A DNA stretch of 64,000 nt from Lachnospiraceae bacterium. Its GTDB lineage: Bacteria; Bacillota; Clostridia; Lachnospirales; Lachnospiraceae. Positions 1 through 8,034 of this stretch are shown piece after piece. The notes beneath the pieces are model-generated. The model saw only the letters and a list, made by a program, of their open reading frames with translations. It had not been told where the DNA came from and did no database searches. The DNA lies in NCBI GenBank assembly GCA_017619615.1, contig JAFZRY010000030.1, positions 59,276-123,275 of the forward strand, given 5' to 3'. Each line of letters starts with the position of its first letter. Positions within the stretch are counted from its first letter, which is position 1. A program made the translations under genes and the position numbers.

Positions 1-503
1 TCGACCGGGCGCGGGAAGCCGTGCGGGACGCGGACCTGGTCCTTCTCCTGTGGGACGGGTCGCAGGCGCCGGAGGCGGAAGACCGCGCGCTTCTGGAGCT
101 TTGCGCGGGCAAGCCTGCTCTTCTGCTGCTCAACAAGGCGGATCTGGGGCTGCAGGCGGACCCGGCGGCGCTGGAAAAAGAGACCGGGCGGCCCTGTTTT
201 GCGGTATCCGCGCGGGACGGCCGGGGGATCGGCGCGGTGCTGGAGCGGATCCAGGAGATGTTCCGCCTGGAGGAGATCCGCCAGCAGCCGGTCCTGGTCA
301 CCAATCTCAGGCACAAAGCCCTGCTGCAGGACGCGGCGGCGGCGCTGGAAAACGCGCTGGAGACGCTGCGGAGCGGGGCGCCGGAGGATTTCCTGACGAT
401 CGACCTGCTGGACGCGTACCGTTCGCTGGGCCTGATCATCGGCGAAGAGGCCGGGGAAGACCTGATCAACGAGATCTTCAGCAAATTCTGTATGGGGAAA
501 TAA
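1..503 (+). CDS. mnmE: tRNA uridine-5-carboxymethylaminomethyl(34) GTPase MnmE (3' part)
   Basis: The gene enters from the left edge; codons can be read from position 3. The visible part covers the second half of the inserted G domain and the C-terminal helical domain. It shows the G4 guanine-recognition motif NKAD (about positions 135-146) and ends with FCMGK, the variant of the family's C-terminal FCIGK, whose cysteine is conserved. MnmE with MnmG installs the cmnm5 group on U34 of certain tRNAs in the cytoplasm. The stop codon at 501-503 lies one base before the mnmG start, so the two are co-transcribed and probably translationally coupled. The family is about 450-460 residues long, so roughly two thirds is missing to the left. 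The identification is secure. Confidence 0.96.
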   Translation, partial: DRAREAVRDADLVLLLWDGSQAPEAEDRALLELCAGKPALLLLNKADLGLQADPAALEKETGRPCFAVSARDGRGIGAVLERIQEMFRLEEIRQQPVLVTNLRHKALLQDAAAALENALETLRSGAPEDFLTIDLLDAYRSLGLIIGEEAGEDLINEIFSKFCMGK

Positions 504-504
504 A

Positions 505-2400
505 ATGGCGGAAATGCGCTTGAACAGCATAACACGGACGGACGTGGTCGTGATCGGCGCCGGCCACGCGGGCTGCGAGGCGGCCCTGGCGGCGGCCCGG
601 CTGGGCAAGGACACCGTCTTATTTACCGTGAGCGTGGACAGCATCGCCATGATGCCCTGCAACCCCAATATCGGCGGCAGCTCCAAGGGCCACCTGGTGC
701 GCGAAGTGGACGCGCTGGGCGGCGAAATGGGCCGGAACATCGACAAATGCTTCATCCAGAGCAAGATGCTGAACGAGTCCAAGGGCCCGGCGGTGCATTC
801 GCTGCGCGCGCAGGCCGATAAGCGGGCCTACAGCCAGTGTATGCGCGAAACGCTGGAAAATACGCCGAATCTGCACATCCGCCAGGCGGAAGTCGCGAAG
901 ATTTTAGTGGAGGACGGCGCCGTAAAGGGCGTGGAGACCGTCAGCGGCTGGCAGTATCTGGCGCCGGCGGTGATCCTCTGCACCGGGACGTACCTAAAAG
1001 CGCGCTGTCTGCACGGCGAAGTCAGCGAAGAGACCGGGCCGAACGGGCTGAAGCGGGCGGAATATCTGTCGGATTCGCTGCGTGAGGCGGGGCTGCGGCT
1101 CCTGCGCTTCAAGACCGGCACGCCGGCGCGCGTGGACGGCCGGACCGTGGATTTCCCCAAAATGGAGGAACAGCGGGGCGACGACCCCGTCACGCCCTTC
1201 TCCTTCGCCAACCGGCCGGAGGACATCGCGCGGCCGCAGGTCTCCTGCTGGCTCACGTACACGAACGAGGCGACGCACGAGGTCATCCGCCGGAACATCG
1301 ACCGCAGCCCGCTGTTTTCCGGCGTGATCACGGAGACCGGGCCGCGCTATTGTCCGTCTATTGAGGACAAAGTGGTCAAATTCCCTGACAAAGACCGGCA
1401 TCAGCTGTTTATTGAGCCCGAAGGACTGTATACGAACGAGCTGTACATCTCCGGGATGTCCAGTTCGCTGCCGGAGGACGTGCAGGAGGCGATGATCCAT
1501 ACGGTGCCGGGCCTGGAGCAGGCGCGGATCGTGCGGAACGCGTACGCGATCATGTACGACCTGCTGGACGCGACGCAGCTCAAGCATACGCTGGAGTGCA
1601 AGGCCATCCGCGGGCTGTTCAGCGCGGGACAGAGCAACGGCTCCTCGGGGTACGAGGAGGCGGCGGCCCAGGGGCTGATCGCGGGCATCAACGCGGCGCG
1701 GCTGCTGGACGGGAAGGACGAATTTGTCCTGGAGCGGTCCGACGGGTATATCGGCGTGCTGATCGACGACCTGGTGACGAAGGAGAATATCGAGCCGTAC
1801 CGGATGATGACGTCGCGGGCCGAGTACAGATTGCTGCTGCGGCAGGACAATGCGGATTTGAGGCTTACCCCCCGGGGGTATTCGGCGGGGCTGATCAGCG
1901 AGGAGCGGTGGCAGCAGTTTCTGTTGAAACAGCAGCAAATTTGCGATGAGCTGGAACGCGTGCGTCAGGTGACGGTGGCGCCTTCGGAGGAGGTGCAGCG
2001 GTTCCTGGAGGCGCATGAGTCGACGCCTCTGAAGTCCGGGATCGGACTGGCGGAGCTGGTGAAGCGGCCGGAACTGGATTACGAGAGCCTCTCTCCTATC
2101 GATCCGGCGCGTCCTCTTCTGCCGGCGGCGGTGCGCGAGCAGGTGAACATCACGCTGAAGTACGAGGGGTACATCCTGCGCCAGAAACAGCAGGTGGAGC
2201 ATTTCGCCAAGCTGGAACGGCGGCGGATCCCGGCGGGGATCGATTACCGGGACGTGCAGAGCCTGCGGCTGGAGGCCCGCCAGAAACTGGAGCGGATCCG
2301 GCCGGAAACGCTGGGGCAGGCGTCGCGGATCGCGGGCGTGTCGCCGGCGGACGTGGCGGTACTGCAGGTGTATCTGGAGAAACATAAGGAACTGACGTAA
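505..2400 (+). CDS. mnmG: tRNA uridine-5-carboxymethylaminomethyl(34) synthesis enzyme MnmG
   Basis: A 631-residue protein of normal family length. The N-terminal Rossmann FAD motif GAGHAGCEA is at about residues 17-25, followed by the conserved [18 protein letters not shown] segment. Further family signatures are FKTGTPARV and [17 protein letters not shown] (usual form [17 protein letters not shown]), and the C-terminal helical MnmE-binding region. FAD- and folate-dependent partner of MnmE in wobble-uridine modification. It begins one base after the mnmE stop, so the two form one transcript. It ends directly at the first of five parS sites. Confidence 0.98.
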   Translation: MAEMRLNSITRTDVVVIGAGHAGCEAALAAARLGKDTVLFTVSVDSIAMMPCNPNIGGSSKGHLVREVDALGGEMGRNIDKCFIQSKMLNESKGPAVHSLRAQADKRAYSQCMRETLENTPNLHIRQAEVAKILVEDGAVKGVETVSGWQYLAPAVILCTGTYLKARCLHGEVSEETGPNGLKRAEYLSDSLREAGLRLLRFKTGTPARVDGRTVDFPKMEEQRGDDPVTPFSFANRPEDIARPQVSCWLTYTNEATHEVIRRNIDRSPLFSGVITETGPRYCPSIEDKVVKFPDKDRHQLFIEPEGLYTNELYISGMSSSLPEDVQEAMIHTVPGLEQARIVRNAYAIMYDLLDATQLKHTLECKAIRGLFSAGQSNGSSGYEEAAAQGLIAGINAARLLDGKDEFVLERSDGYIGVLIDDLVTKENIEPYRMMTSRAEYRLLLRQDNADLRLTPRGYSAGLISEERWQQFLLKQQQICDELERVRQVTVAPSEEVQRFLEAHESTPLKSGIGLAELVKRPELDYESLSPIDPARPLLPAAVREQVNITLKYEGYILRQKQQVEHFAKLERRRIPAGIDYRDVQSLRLEARQKLERIRPETLGQASRIAGVSPADVAVLQVYLEKHKELT

Positions 2401-2401
2401 A

Positions 2402-2417
2402 TGTTTCACGTGAAACA
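2402..2417. promoter_or_regulatory. parS: parS site 1 (ParB-binding centromere)
   Basis: Perfect 16-bp palindrome TGTTTCACGTGAAACA, the canonical Firmicutes parS sequence, starting one base after the mnmG stop codon. It is the first of five identical sites in the 409-bp mnmG-rsmG spacer (2401-2809). Apart from the five sites and one promoter, the spacer holds no gene that I can support. Confidence 0.96.
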
Positions 2418-2508
2418 TTTGGGAAAAGCATGCGGGCGGCCGGCGGCCGCCTGTTTTATATGGATCATCCGGGAAAACCGCGGGAACGGCGGCGGCCGCC
2501 TGTTATTA

Positions 2509-2524
2509 TGTTTCACGTGAAACA
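2509..2524. promoter_or_regulatory. parS: parS site 2
   Basis: Second perfect TGTTTCACGTGAAACA palindrome, 107 bp downstream of the first. ParB loads as a CTP-gated clamp at such sites and spreads to build the partition complex. Confidence 0.96.
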
Positions 2525-2566
2525 TTCAGAATAACAGCAGGGGCGGCTGACGGCGACGGATTTGTA

Positions 2567-2582
2567 TGTTTCACGTGAAACA
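2567..2582. promoter_or_regulatory. parS: parS site 3
   Basis: Third perfect TGTTTCACGTGAAACA palindrome, 58 bp (start to start) after site 2. Confidence 0.96.
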
Positions 2583-2690
2583 CGGGAGCGAATCGTCTTG
2601 TTCCGGATGTTCGAAATCCGTGCCGATGAAACATCGGCCCCTGCGAAGACGGCCGGCGTATTATAAACTGTTTGGTTATAAATCACACAA

Positions 2691-2706
2691 TGTTTCACGT
2701 GAAACA
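2691..2706. promoter_or_regulatory. parS: parS site 4
   Basis: Fourth perfect TGTTTCACGTGAAACA palindrome, just upstream of the rsmG-parA-parB promoter (its -35 box begins at 2746). Confidence 0.96.
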
Positions 2707-2745
2707 TTTGCAACATTTCTGCAGGCAGCCGATAGCTGCCCCTAC

Positions 2746-2774
2746 TTTACATCTTTCTGTAAATACTGTATAAT
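2746..2774 (+). promoter_or_regulatory. promoter of rsmG-parA-parB
   Basis: TTTACA (2746-2751), a 17-bp spacer and TATAAT (2769-2774): a near-consensus sigma-A promoter. The expected start of transcription, about 2781, falls at the edge of parS site 5, and parS site 4 lies just upstream, so bound ParB could repress its own operon. Confidence 0.85.
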
Positions 2775-2782
2775 ACACACAA

Positions 2783-2798
2783 TGTTTCACGTGAAACA
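2783..2798. promoter_or_regulatory. parS: parS site 5, overlapping the start of transcription
   Basis: Fifth perfect TGTTTCACGTGAAACA palindrome. It begins nine bases after the -10 box and ends just before the AGGAGGG ribosome site of rsmG. It is placed where a classical repressor operator would sit. Confidence 0.96.
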
Positions 2799-2809
2799 TC
2801 AGGAGGGAT

Positions 2810-3529
2810 ATGGAAAACCGGAGGGAAATCCTGCAAAAATGCTTTGAAACGGCGGGGATCGCGCTGACGGGGGCGCAGGCCGCGGCGTTTCTGCGGTATG
2901 CGGAACTGCTGGAGGAATGGAACGCGAAAATGAATCTGACGGCCATCACGGAATTTCCGGAGGTGGCGCGGAAGCATTTTCTGGATTGCGTGTATCCCTT
3001 CGTAAAAGGCGCGATCGGGCCGGATCAGACGCTGATCGACGTCGGATCCGGGGCCGGATTCCCCGGGATCCCGCTGAAGATCCTGTTTCCGGACCTGAAG
3101 ATCACCCTCATCGACTCCCTGAACAAGCGCGTCCGCTTCCTGGAGGAAGTGATCCGGGACCTGGAATTGACTGATATCCGGGCCGTGCACGGCCGGGCGG
3201 AGGATCTGGGGCGCGACAAAGTCTTCCGGGAACGCTTTGACCTGGCGGCGGCCCGCGCCGTGGCGCCGCTCCCGGTGCTGGCGGAGTACTGCCTGCCCTT
3301 TGTCCGGAAAGGCGGCCGCTTCCTGGCCTATAAATCCGGCCGGGTGCGGGAAGAACTGGACGGCGCGGCGAACGCCCTGAAGATCCTGGGCGCCCGGGAG
3401 CGGGATTCCCTGTACTACACGCTTCCCGGCACGGAGGAGGGCCGCTCGCTGCTGGTCCTGGAAAAAGAAAGAAACACCCCGGCGCTCTACCCGAGAAAAG
3501 CCGGGACAGCAAGTAAAAAACCGTTGTGA
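2810..3529 (+). CDS. rsmG: 16S rRNA (guanine(527)-N7)-methyltransferase RsmG
   Basis: A 239-residue Rossmann-fold methyltransferase of normal family length. The SAM-binding glycine motif VGSGAGFPGIPLKI is followed by TLIDSLNKRVRFLEEV and by ARAVAPLPVLAEY, all typical of RsmG (GidB). It methylates G527 of 16S rRNA in the cytoplasm. The ATG start follows AGGAGGG at a good distance. First gene of the rsmG-parA-parB operon; parA starts 13 bp after its stop. Its last ~20 residues are basic and not conserved in the family as I know it. Confidence 0.96.
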   Translation: MENRREILQKCFETAGIALTGAQAAAFLRYAELLEEWNAKMNLTAITEFPEVARKHFLDCVYPFVKGAIGPDQTLIDVGSGAGFPGIPLKILFPDLKITLIDSLNKRVRFLEEVIRDLELTDIRAVHGRAEDLGRDKVFRERFDLAAARAVAPLPVLAEYCLPFVRKGGRFLAYKSGRVREELDGAANALKILGARERDSLYYTLPGTEEGRSLLVLEKERNTPALYPRKAGTASKKPL

Positions 3530-3542
3530 CACAAGGAGAATC

Positions 3543-4319
3543 ATGGGTCGAATCATTGCGATCGCGAATCAGAAAGGCGGCGTGGGCAAGACCACGACCG
3601 TGATCAATTTATCCGCGGCGCTGGCCGAAGCCGGCAAAAAGATCCTGACCGTGGACATGGACCCGCAGGGCAACGCCTCCAGCGGCCTCGGGATCGACAA
3701 GGCGCGCCTGGACAAGACTGTTTATCAGCTGATGATCGGCGAATGCAGCCTGCAGGACTGCCTTCACAAGAGCGCCGTCAAAAACCTGACAGTCGTGCCG
3801 GCTACAGTGCATCTGGCCGGGGCCGAGGTGGAGCTGATCGGGACACCGGACAGCCAGCGGATCCTGAAAAACGCGCTGGAACCGGTGCGGCAGGACTACG
3901 ATTTCATCCTGATCGACTGCCCGCCGTCCCTGAACCTGCTTACCATCAACGCGATGGTGGCCGCGGACTCCGTCATGGTCCCCATCCAGTGCGAATATTA
4001 CGCGCTGGAGGGCTTATCGCAGTTAATGTACACGATCGGGCTGGTGCAGCGGAGCCTGAACCCCGCGCTGAAGATCGACGGCGTCGTCTTCACGATGTTC
4101 GATGTGCGCACCAATCTGTCCGCCGAAGTGGTGGAAAACGTCAAGCAGAACTTCCGGCAGCACATTTACCGCTCCGTGATCCCGCGGAACGTGCGCCTGG
4201 CGGAAGCGCCCAGCCACGGGCTGCCCATCACGATGTATGACAGCCGCTCCACGGGGGCGGAGAGCTACCGGAAGCTGGCCAAAGAGGTCATGCAGAACAG
4301 GATCGAAGGGATCGGATAA
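3543..4319 (+). CDS. parA: chromosome partitioning ATPase ParA (Soj)
   Basis: A 258-residue ParA/MinD-type ATPase, the short chromosomal form without an N-terminal HTH. The deviant Walker A NQKGGVGKTTT is at about residues 9-19 with both conserved lysines. Walker A' DMDPQGN and Walker B ILIDCPPSL follow. It acts with ParB-parS in origin segregation and, in Firmicutes, in regulation of DnaA. ATG start with AAGGAG upstream. It lies between rsmG and parB in one operon, the standard origin-proximal order. Confidence 0.97.
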   Translation: MGRIIAIANQKGGVGKTTTVINLSAALAEAGKKILTVDMDPQGNASSGLGIDKARLDKTVYQLMIGECSLQDCLHKSAVKNLTVVPATVHLAGAEVELIGTPDSQRILKNALEPVRQDYDFILIDCPPSLNLLTINAMVAADSVMVPIQCEYYALEGLSQLMYTIGLVQRSLNPALKIDGVVFTMFDVRTNLSAEVVENVKQNFRQHIYRSVIPRNVRLAEAPSHGLPITMYDSRSTGAESYRKLAKEVMQNRIEGIG

Positions 4320-4364
4320 AACTTTCCTGAAACGTTTGGAAAAGAGAGAGGAACCAAAAAGACG

Positions 4365-5303
4365 ATGGCACGGAAAAACGCGCTGGGACGGGGCCTGGGA
4401 GCCCTGATTCCCGGGTTTGAACCCGAAAAAGTGGATAATTCCCCCGAAAATTTTCCTTCTGAGAAAAAGTTATCCACAAAACCGAAGGAAAATGTGGACA
4501 GCCCGGGGGATAAAACGAACAAAGTTTTGCTTCTTCCCCTGTCCAAAGTGGAGCCGCGCGAAGGCCAGCCGCGCATGATCTTTGACGACGCGTCGCTGGC
4601 GGAACTGGCGGAATCCATCAAACTGCACGGCGTCCTGCAGCCCATCCTCGTGGTGGACCGCGGCGACCATTACGAGATCGTCGCCGGCGAACGCCGCTGG
4701 CGGGCGGCCAAGCAGGCCGGCCTGACGAAGATCCCCGCCATCGTGCAGGAATTCAAGGATACGGAGCTGCAGGAACTGGCGCTCATCGAAAACATCCAGC
4801 GCGAGGACTTAAACCCGATCGAAGAGGCGCAGGCCTACCGGCAGCTGCTGGACGAGTACGGCATTAAGCAGGAAGAACTGGCCCACCGGGTCTCAAAGAG
4901 CCGCACGGCGGTCGCGAACAGCCTGCGGCTGCTGAAACTGGACGAGCGCGTGCAGGCCATGGTGATGGACGGCTCCCTGAGCGAGGGCCACGCCCGCGCG
5001 CTGCTGGGCCTGGCGGACAAGAAGCAGCAGTTCGAACTTGCCGGCGACGTCATCGCGAAGCAGCTCAGCGTGCGGGAGACCGAAGCGCTGGTTAAACGCA
5101 TCAAGGAAGGCCGGCCCCGGAAGCGGGCCGTCCTGCGCGACGGCCGCGAAAGCGCGTACGACGAACTCGTCCTGCAGCTGCGCCGTTCTCTGGGGACCCG
5201 CGTGAACATCCGCCGGACCGGGGAAAACAAGGGTCAGATCGTCATCGACTATTATTCGCTGGAAGAGCTGGAGCAGATCTCGGACCGGATCCGGCGCGGG
5301 TGA
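4365..5303 (+). CDS. parB: chromosome partitioning protein ParB (Spo0J), CTPase
   Basis: A 312-residue ParB family protein. The N-terminal GRGLGALIP motif, which stimulates ParA, is at residues 8-16. A hydrophilic linker of about 40 residues follows. The CTP-binding fold contains GERRWRAAK (from about residue 108) and the ENIQREDLNPIEEAQAY segment. An HTH (QEELAHRVSKSRTAVANSLRLL) reads parS, and a C-terminal dimerisation domain ends the protein. It binds the five parS sites upstream of rsmG. The linker-coding DNA is unusually A+T-rich for this region and holds DnaA-box-like sequences, listed separately. Confidence 0.97.
   Translation: MARKNALGRGLGALIPGFEPEKVDNSPENFPSEKKLSTKPKENVDSPGDKTNKVLLLPLSKVEPREGQPRMIFDDASLAELAESIKLHGVLQPILVVDRGDHYEIVAGERRWRAAKQAGLTKIPAIVQEFKDTELQELALIENIQREDLNPIEEAQAYRQLLDEYGIKQEELAHRVSKSRTAVANSLRLLKLDERVQAMVMDGSLSEGHARALLGLADKKQQFELAGDVIAKQLSVRETEALVKRIKEGRPRKRAVLRDGRESAYDELVLQLRRSLGTRVNIRRTGENKGQIVIDYYSLEELEQISDRIRRG
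4430..4501. other. cluster of DnaA-box-like sequences inside parB
   Basis: A perfect DnaA box TTATCCACA lies at 4470-4478. A one-mismatch box lies on the other strand at 4430-4438 (AGTGGATAA, read as TTATCCACT), and a weaker one at 4493-4501 (TGTGGACAG). They sit in an A+T-rich stretch of an otherwise G+C-rich gene. They could titrate DnaA or link parB expression to replication. They also encode the ParB linker, so part of the pattern may be chance. Confidence 0.5.
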
Positions 5304-5420
5304 GCAGCCGGTGCGGCCGGCAGAAAATGCGCCGGGAGATACAAAAACAGCGAATAATACGCGAAACAACCACTGAAACAATAATTAATTTGCTGATATT
5401 AACTTTTTTGAGAGGACATT

Positions 5421-5963
5421 ATGAAAAGCGATCTTCTGAGCAACTGGGGAATAGATCCGGGCATCGTGGTCCTGGTCCTGGCGGGTATGGTCGTCATCCT
5501 GACCGCCCTGGTCATCTATTATGTGATCCGCTCCGGCCGCCTGTTCAAGGACTACGACCGGTTCATGCGCGGCAAAAACGGCGCGGACCTGGAAAGCACG
5601 CTGCACGAACTGATGAACAAAGTCGAGCGCCTGCAGAACCAGGACATGGCCAACAAGGACATGCTGCGCGTCCTGAACCGCAAGCAGATCAACGCCTACC
5701 AGAAGACGGGCATCAAAAAATACAACGCCTTTGAAGGCATGGGCGGCATGGCCAGCTTCGCCATCGCCCTGCTGGACCTGGAGAACAGCGGGGTCATCCT
5801 CAACGTGATCCACAGCCGCAACAGCTGTTACACCTACCTGAAGGAAATCAAGGAAGGCGAATGCGAAGTGGCGCTGAGCGCGGAGGAAAAAGCGGCTCTG
5901 ATGCAGGCCACGCGCAAAAAAGACCGGTTCTACGATAAGGACGAAGACGTACTGGAGGAGTAA
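5421..5963 (+). CDS. DUF4446 family membrane-anchored protein
   Basis: A 180-residue protein with one N-terminal transmembrane segment (about residues 13-35), a short charged coiled-coil-like stretch (ESTLHELMNKVERLQNQ) and a cytoplasmic domain containing GIKKYNAFEGMGGMASFAIALLD. This is the signature of DUF4446, a family often found directly downstream of parB in Clostridia; its function is unknown. The ATG follows AGAGGA. The 118-bp gap after parB is A+T-rich near its end and may hold a promoter, but I cannot pick convincing boxes. Confidence 0.85.
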   Translation: MKSDLLSNWGIDPGIVVLVLAGMVVILTALVIYYVIRSGRLFKDYDRFMRGKNGADLESTLHELMNKVERLQNQDMANKDMLRVLNRKQINAYQKTGIKKYNAFEGMGGMASFAIALLDLENSGVILNVIHSRNSCYTYLKEIKEGECEVALSAEEKAALMQATRKKDRFYDKDEDVLEE

Positions 5964-5976
5964 GACTGGGGAAAGC

Positions 5977-7056
5977 ATGCAGACGTTTTTTTACTCGATC
6001 CTGCATTTTATGACAGACGGGCTGTGCGCGTTCGCGCTGTATGCCCGGTTTGCGGGGAATGAGCGGTGGGCGCTGTATATCCTGCTGTATGATTTCTGCG
6101 CGTTCGTGCTGCAGATGCCGTTCGGCGCGCTGGTGGATGTGCTGAAGGTGCGGATGCCGGAGAAGGCGGCGAAACTGCCGTTCTGGTGCGCGTTGAGCGG
6201 CGCGGTGCTGACCGCGGCGGGGGCGTTCCTGCATCCGGCCGTGCTCGGCGTGGGCAATGCGCTGTTCCACGTGGGCGGCGGGATCGGGACGATCACGGAG
6301 GACCGGGAGCACCGGCTGGAAGGCGCGGCGCTCGGGATCTTCGTCGCGCCCGGCGCGATGGGCCTGTACCTCGGCACCGTGGCCGGACAGCTGCACGACG
6401 GCGCCTGGAACCTGCGCGCGCTGCTGGTGATCGCAGCGGTGTACCTGCTGCTTTTCCTCGTGTTCTGGATGGTTTCCCGGAAGCGGGAGAGCGGTGAGCA
6501 AAACGTAAGATTACGGGACAGGGACACGGTTTCCGTCCCGGTGCGGAAAACGGCGTGGCCGGCTGTTGCGGCCGCCGCGCTGTGCTTCCTGGTCGTTATG
6601 CTGCGCTCTTATGCGGGGTTCGCGGTCGTGTTTTCCTGGAAGACGGGCTTCACGGCGGGCTTTATCTGCACGCTGGCCGTCGTGCTCGGCAAGATGGCGG
6701 GCGGGCTGCTGGCGGCGCGCTTCGGCGCGGAGCGGGTCATGACGGTCTCGCTGGTGCTGTCGGCGCTGGGCTATCTGTTTTCGGACGTCCCGGCGGCCGG
6801 CGTCGCGGCCCTGTTCTTCTTTAATATGACCATGCCGGTCACGCTGTACCTGATCGCGGACCGCTTCCGCGGGCTGGAGGGCTTCTCGTTCGGCCTGCTG
6901 ACGGTCGCGCTGTTCCTGGGCGTCCTGCCGACCTTTTTCGGGACGGCGGCGCTCCTGCCCGGCCGCTGGCTCGGCGCGGCGGTCAGCCTGCTGTCGCTGC
7001 TGATGCTGCTGGCGTCGGTGCGGCTGCTGAGAAGAGAAAAACGATGGAAGTCCTGA
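5977..7056 (+). CDS. MFS-like polytopic membrane protein
   Basis: A 359-residue integral membrane protein with about ten or more hydrophobic segments and short basic loops. FGALVDVLK after the second segment and the two-half layout with a central loop (about residues 165-185) resemble major facilitator superfamily permeases. The AGG- and GK-MAGG-type loop (LGKMAGGLLAARFGAERVM) is also MFS-like. No substrate can be inferred. It begins 13 bp after the DUF4446 gene with a weak ribosome site and overlaps the next gene by 13 bp, so the run is probably one operon. Confidence 0.7.
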   Translation: MQTFFYSILHFMTDGLCAFALYARFAGNERWALYILLYDFCAFVLQMPFGALVDVLKVRMPEKAAKLPFWCALSGAVLTAAGAFLHPAVLGVGNALFHVGGGIGTITEDREHRLEGAALGIFVAPGAMGLYLGTVAGQLHDGAWNLRALLVIAAVYLLLFLVFWMVSRKRESGEQNVRLRDRDTVSVPVRKTAWPAVAAAALCFLVVMLRSYAGFAVVFSWKTGFTAGFICTLAVVLGKMAGGLLAARFGAERVMTVSLVLSALGYLFSDVPAAGVAALFFFNMTMPVTLYLIADRFRGLEGFSFGLLTVALFLGVLPTFFGTAALLPGRWLGAAVSLLSLLMLLASVRLLRREKRWKS

Positions 7057-7394
7057 AGATCTTCGGCGTGTCCCTGGGCCTCACGCTGGTCATCGAACTG
7101 GCGCTGGCGGCCGTGTTCCGGGTCCGGTCGAAGCGGGGCCTGCTGATCGTCCTGCTCGCGAACGTCCTGACCAATCCGGCTGCGGTGTTCGTATGCATGG
7201 CGTTGGGCCCGTTTTTCGGAGGCCTGTTCCTCCCCTTCCAGCTGCTGGTCGAGGCCGTGGTCGTATTGGTGGAGGGCCGCGTCTACCGGGATTTCCGGGA
7301 GGACCTGAACGCGGCGCTTTCGCCGTTCCTTTTGTCCCTGATCCTGAACGCCTGCTCCTACGGGACGGGCCTGATCCTTTTTCCCCTGCCGTAA
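7044..7394 (+). CDS. small integral membrane protein, unknown
   Basis: A 116-residue protein with three or four hydrophobic segments and few polar residues. It contains LLANVLTNPAAVF and a short basic loop, RVYRDFREDL. Its start lies inside the last codons of the MFS-like gene (13-bp overlap), which suggests coupling and perhaps a shared membrane role. I do not recognise a named family. The ATG at 7044 has only a weak ribosome site, consistent with translational coupling. Confidence 0.7.
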   Translation: MEVLKIFGVSLGLTLVIELALAAVFRVRSKRGLLIVLLANVLTNPAAVFVCMALGPFFGGLFLPFQLLVEAVVVLVEGRVYRDFREDLNAALSPFLLSLILNACSYGTGLILFPLP

Positions 7395-7424
7395 CGGCAG
7401 AATGACAGAACGGAGGTCTTAGAA

Positions 7425-7673
7425 ATGAGCATTTTCAGCATTTTGCCGGCGGATATCGCCTGGACCGTTTTCGACATGCCGTTCCGGCAGGTGATCGCCG
7501 TCGGCGCCGCGGTCCTGATCGTGGTCGCGGTGACGGCCCTGGTCATCAAAACGGTGAAGAAGAAGGGGCCGGCGCCGAAGAGCGCCGCGGAGATCGGGGC
7601 GGTGGAGACAGAGCCCGGGCCCGCGCCGGAAGCAGAAGCCGAAGCGGAGCCAGAAAAGAAGGAGGAAGAGTGA
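7425..7673 (+). CDS. small single-pass membrane protein with acidic tail
   Basis: An 82-residue protein. One transmembrane segment (about residues 24-44, AVGAAVLIVVAVTALVI) is followed by a Lys-rich stop-transfer (KTVKKKG) and a low-complexity Glu/Ala/Pro tail ending in EKKEEE. A clear CGGAGG ribosome site precedes the ATG. It is followed, overlapping by one base, by another single-pass small protein of similar layout. Unknown function; the pair may form a membrane complex. Confidence 0.65.
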   Translation: MSIFSILPADIAWTVFDMPFRQVIAVGAAVLIVVAVTALVIKTVKKKGPAPKSAAEIGAVETEPGPAPEAEAEAEPEKKEEE

Positions 7674-7864
7674 TGACAGCATTCCTGACCGCCGACGCGA
7701 TGGGCGGACCGTTTTTCATTATCCTGCCCATTATGTTTTTGCTGGCCGTCGGAGCGGCGGTCCTGCTCGTGGTCGTCATCACGAGGGCGATCCTGAAGCA
7801 CATGAAACAGAAAAAACAGAAACCGGAAGATGATCCGTTTGACGCCGAGATCAAAGGATACTGA
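7673..7864 (+). CDS. small single-pass membrane protein, partner of the preceding gene
   Basis: A 63-residue protein when started at the ATG at 7673, which overlaps the previous stop as TGATG and has GGAGGAAGAG just upstream. A GTG at 7670 is possible but less likely. One hydrophobic segment (FFIILPIMFLLAVGAAVLLVVVI) is followed by a Lys/Gln-rich cytoplasmic stretch (KHMKQKKQK) and an acidic end. The layout repeats that of the upstream protein. It is followed by a strong terminator, so it ends the operon. Confidence 0.65.
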   Translation: MTAFLTADAMGGPFFIILPIMFLLAVGAAVLLVVVITRAILKHMKQKKQKPEDDPFDAEIKGY

Positions 7865-7899
7865 AGGGGACGCGCTAAAACCTGCCCACAGCGGGCCTG

Positions 7900-7935
7900 A
7901 AATCGGACTTTTTCAACAAAGTCCGATTTTTTTGT
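7900..7935 (+). terminator. rho-independent terminator
   Basis: Perfect 12-bp stem AAATCGGACTTT / AAAGTCCGATTT with a 6-base loop, followed by a run of T (TTTTGTTTTTG). It closes the membrane-protein run. Confidence 0.92.
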
Positions 7936-8034
7936 TTTTGTCTGCAACAAATCCCCCCACCCGTCGGTATCATGGACAGAAAGGCCTCCGTATCTGCAGG
8001 ACGGAAGGCAGATATCGTGAGGAGGAACTACACC

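Noticed and set aside
994-2418. Long minus-strand frame opposite mnmG
   Set aside because: Arg/Leu/His-rich translation without domains, antisense to a secure gene.
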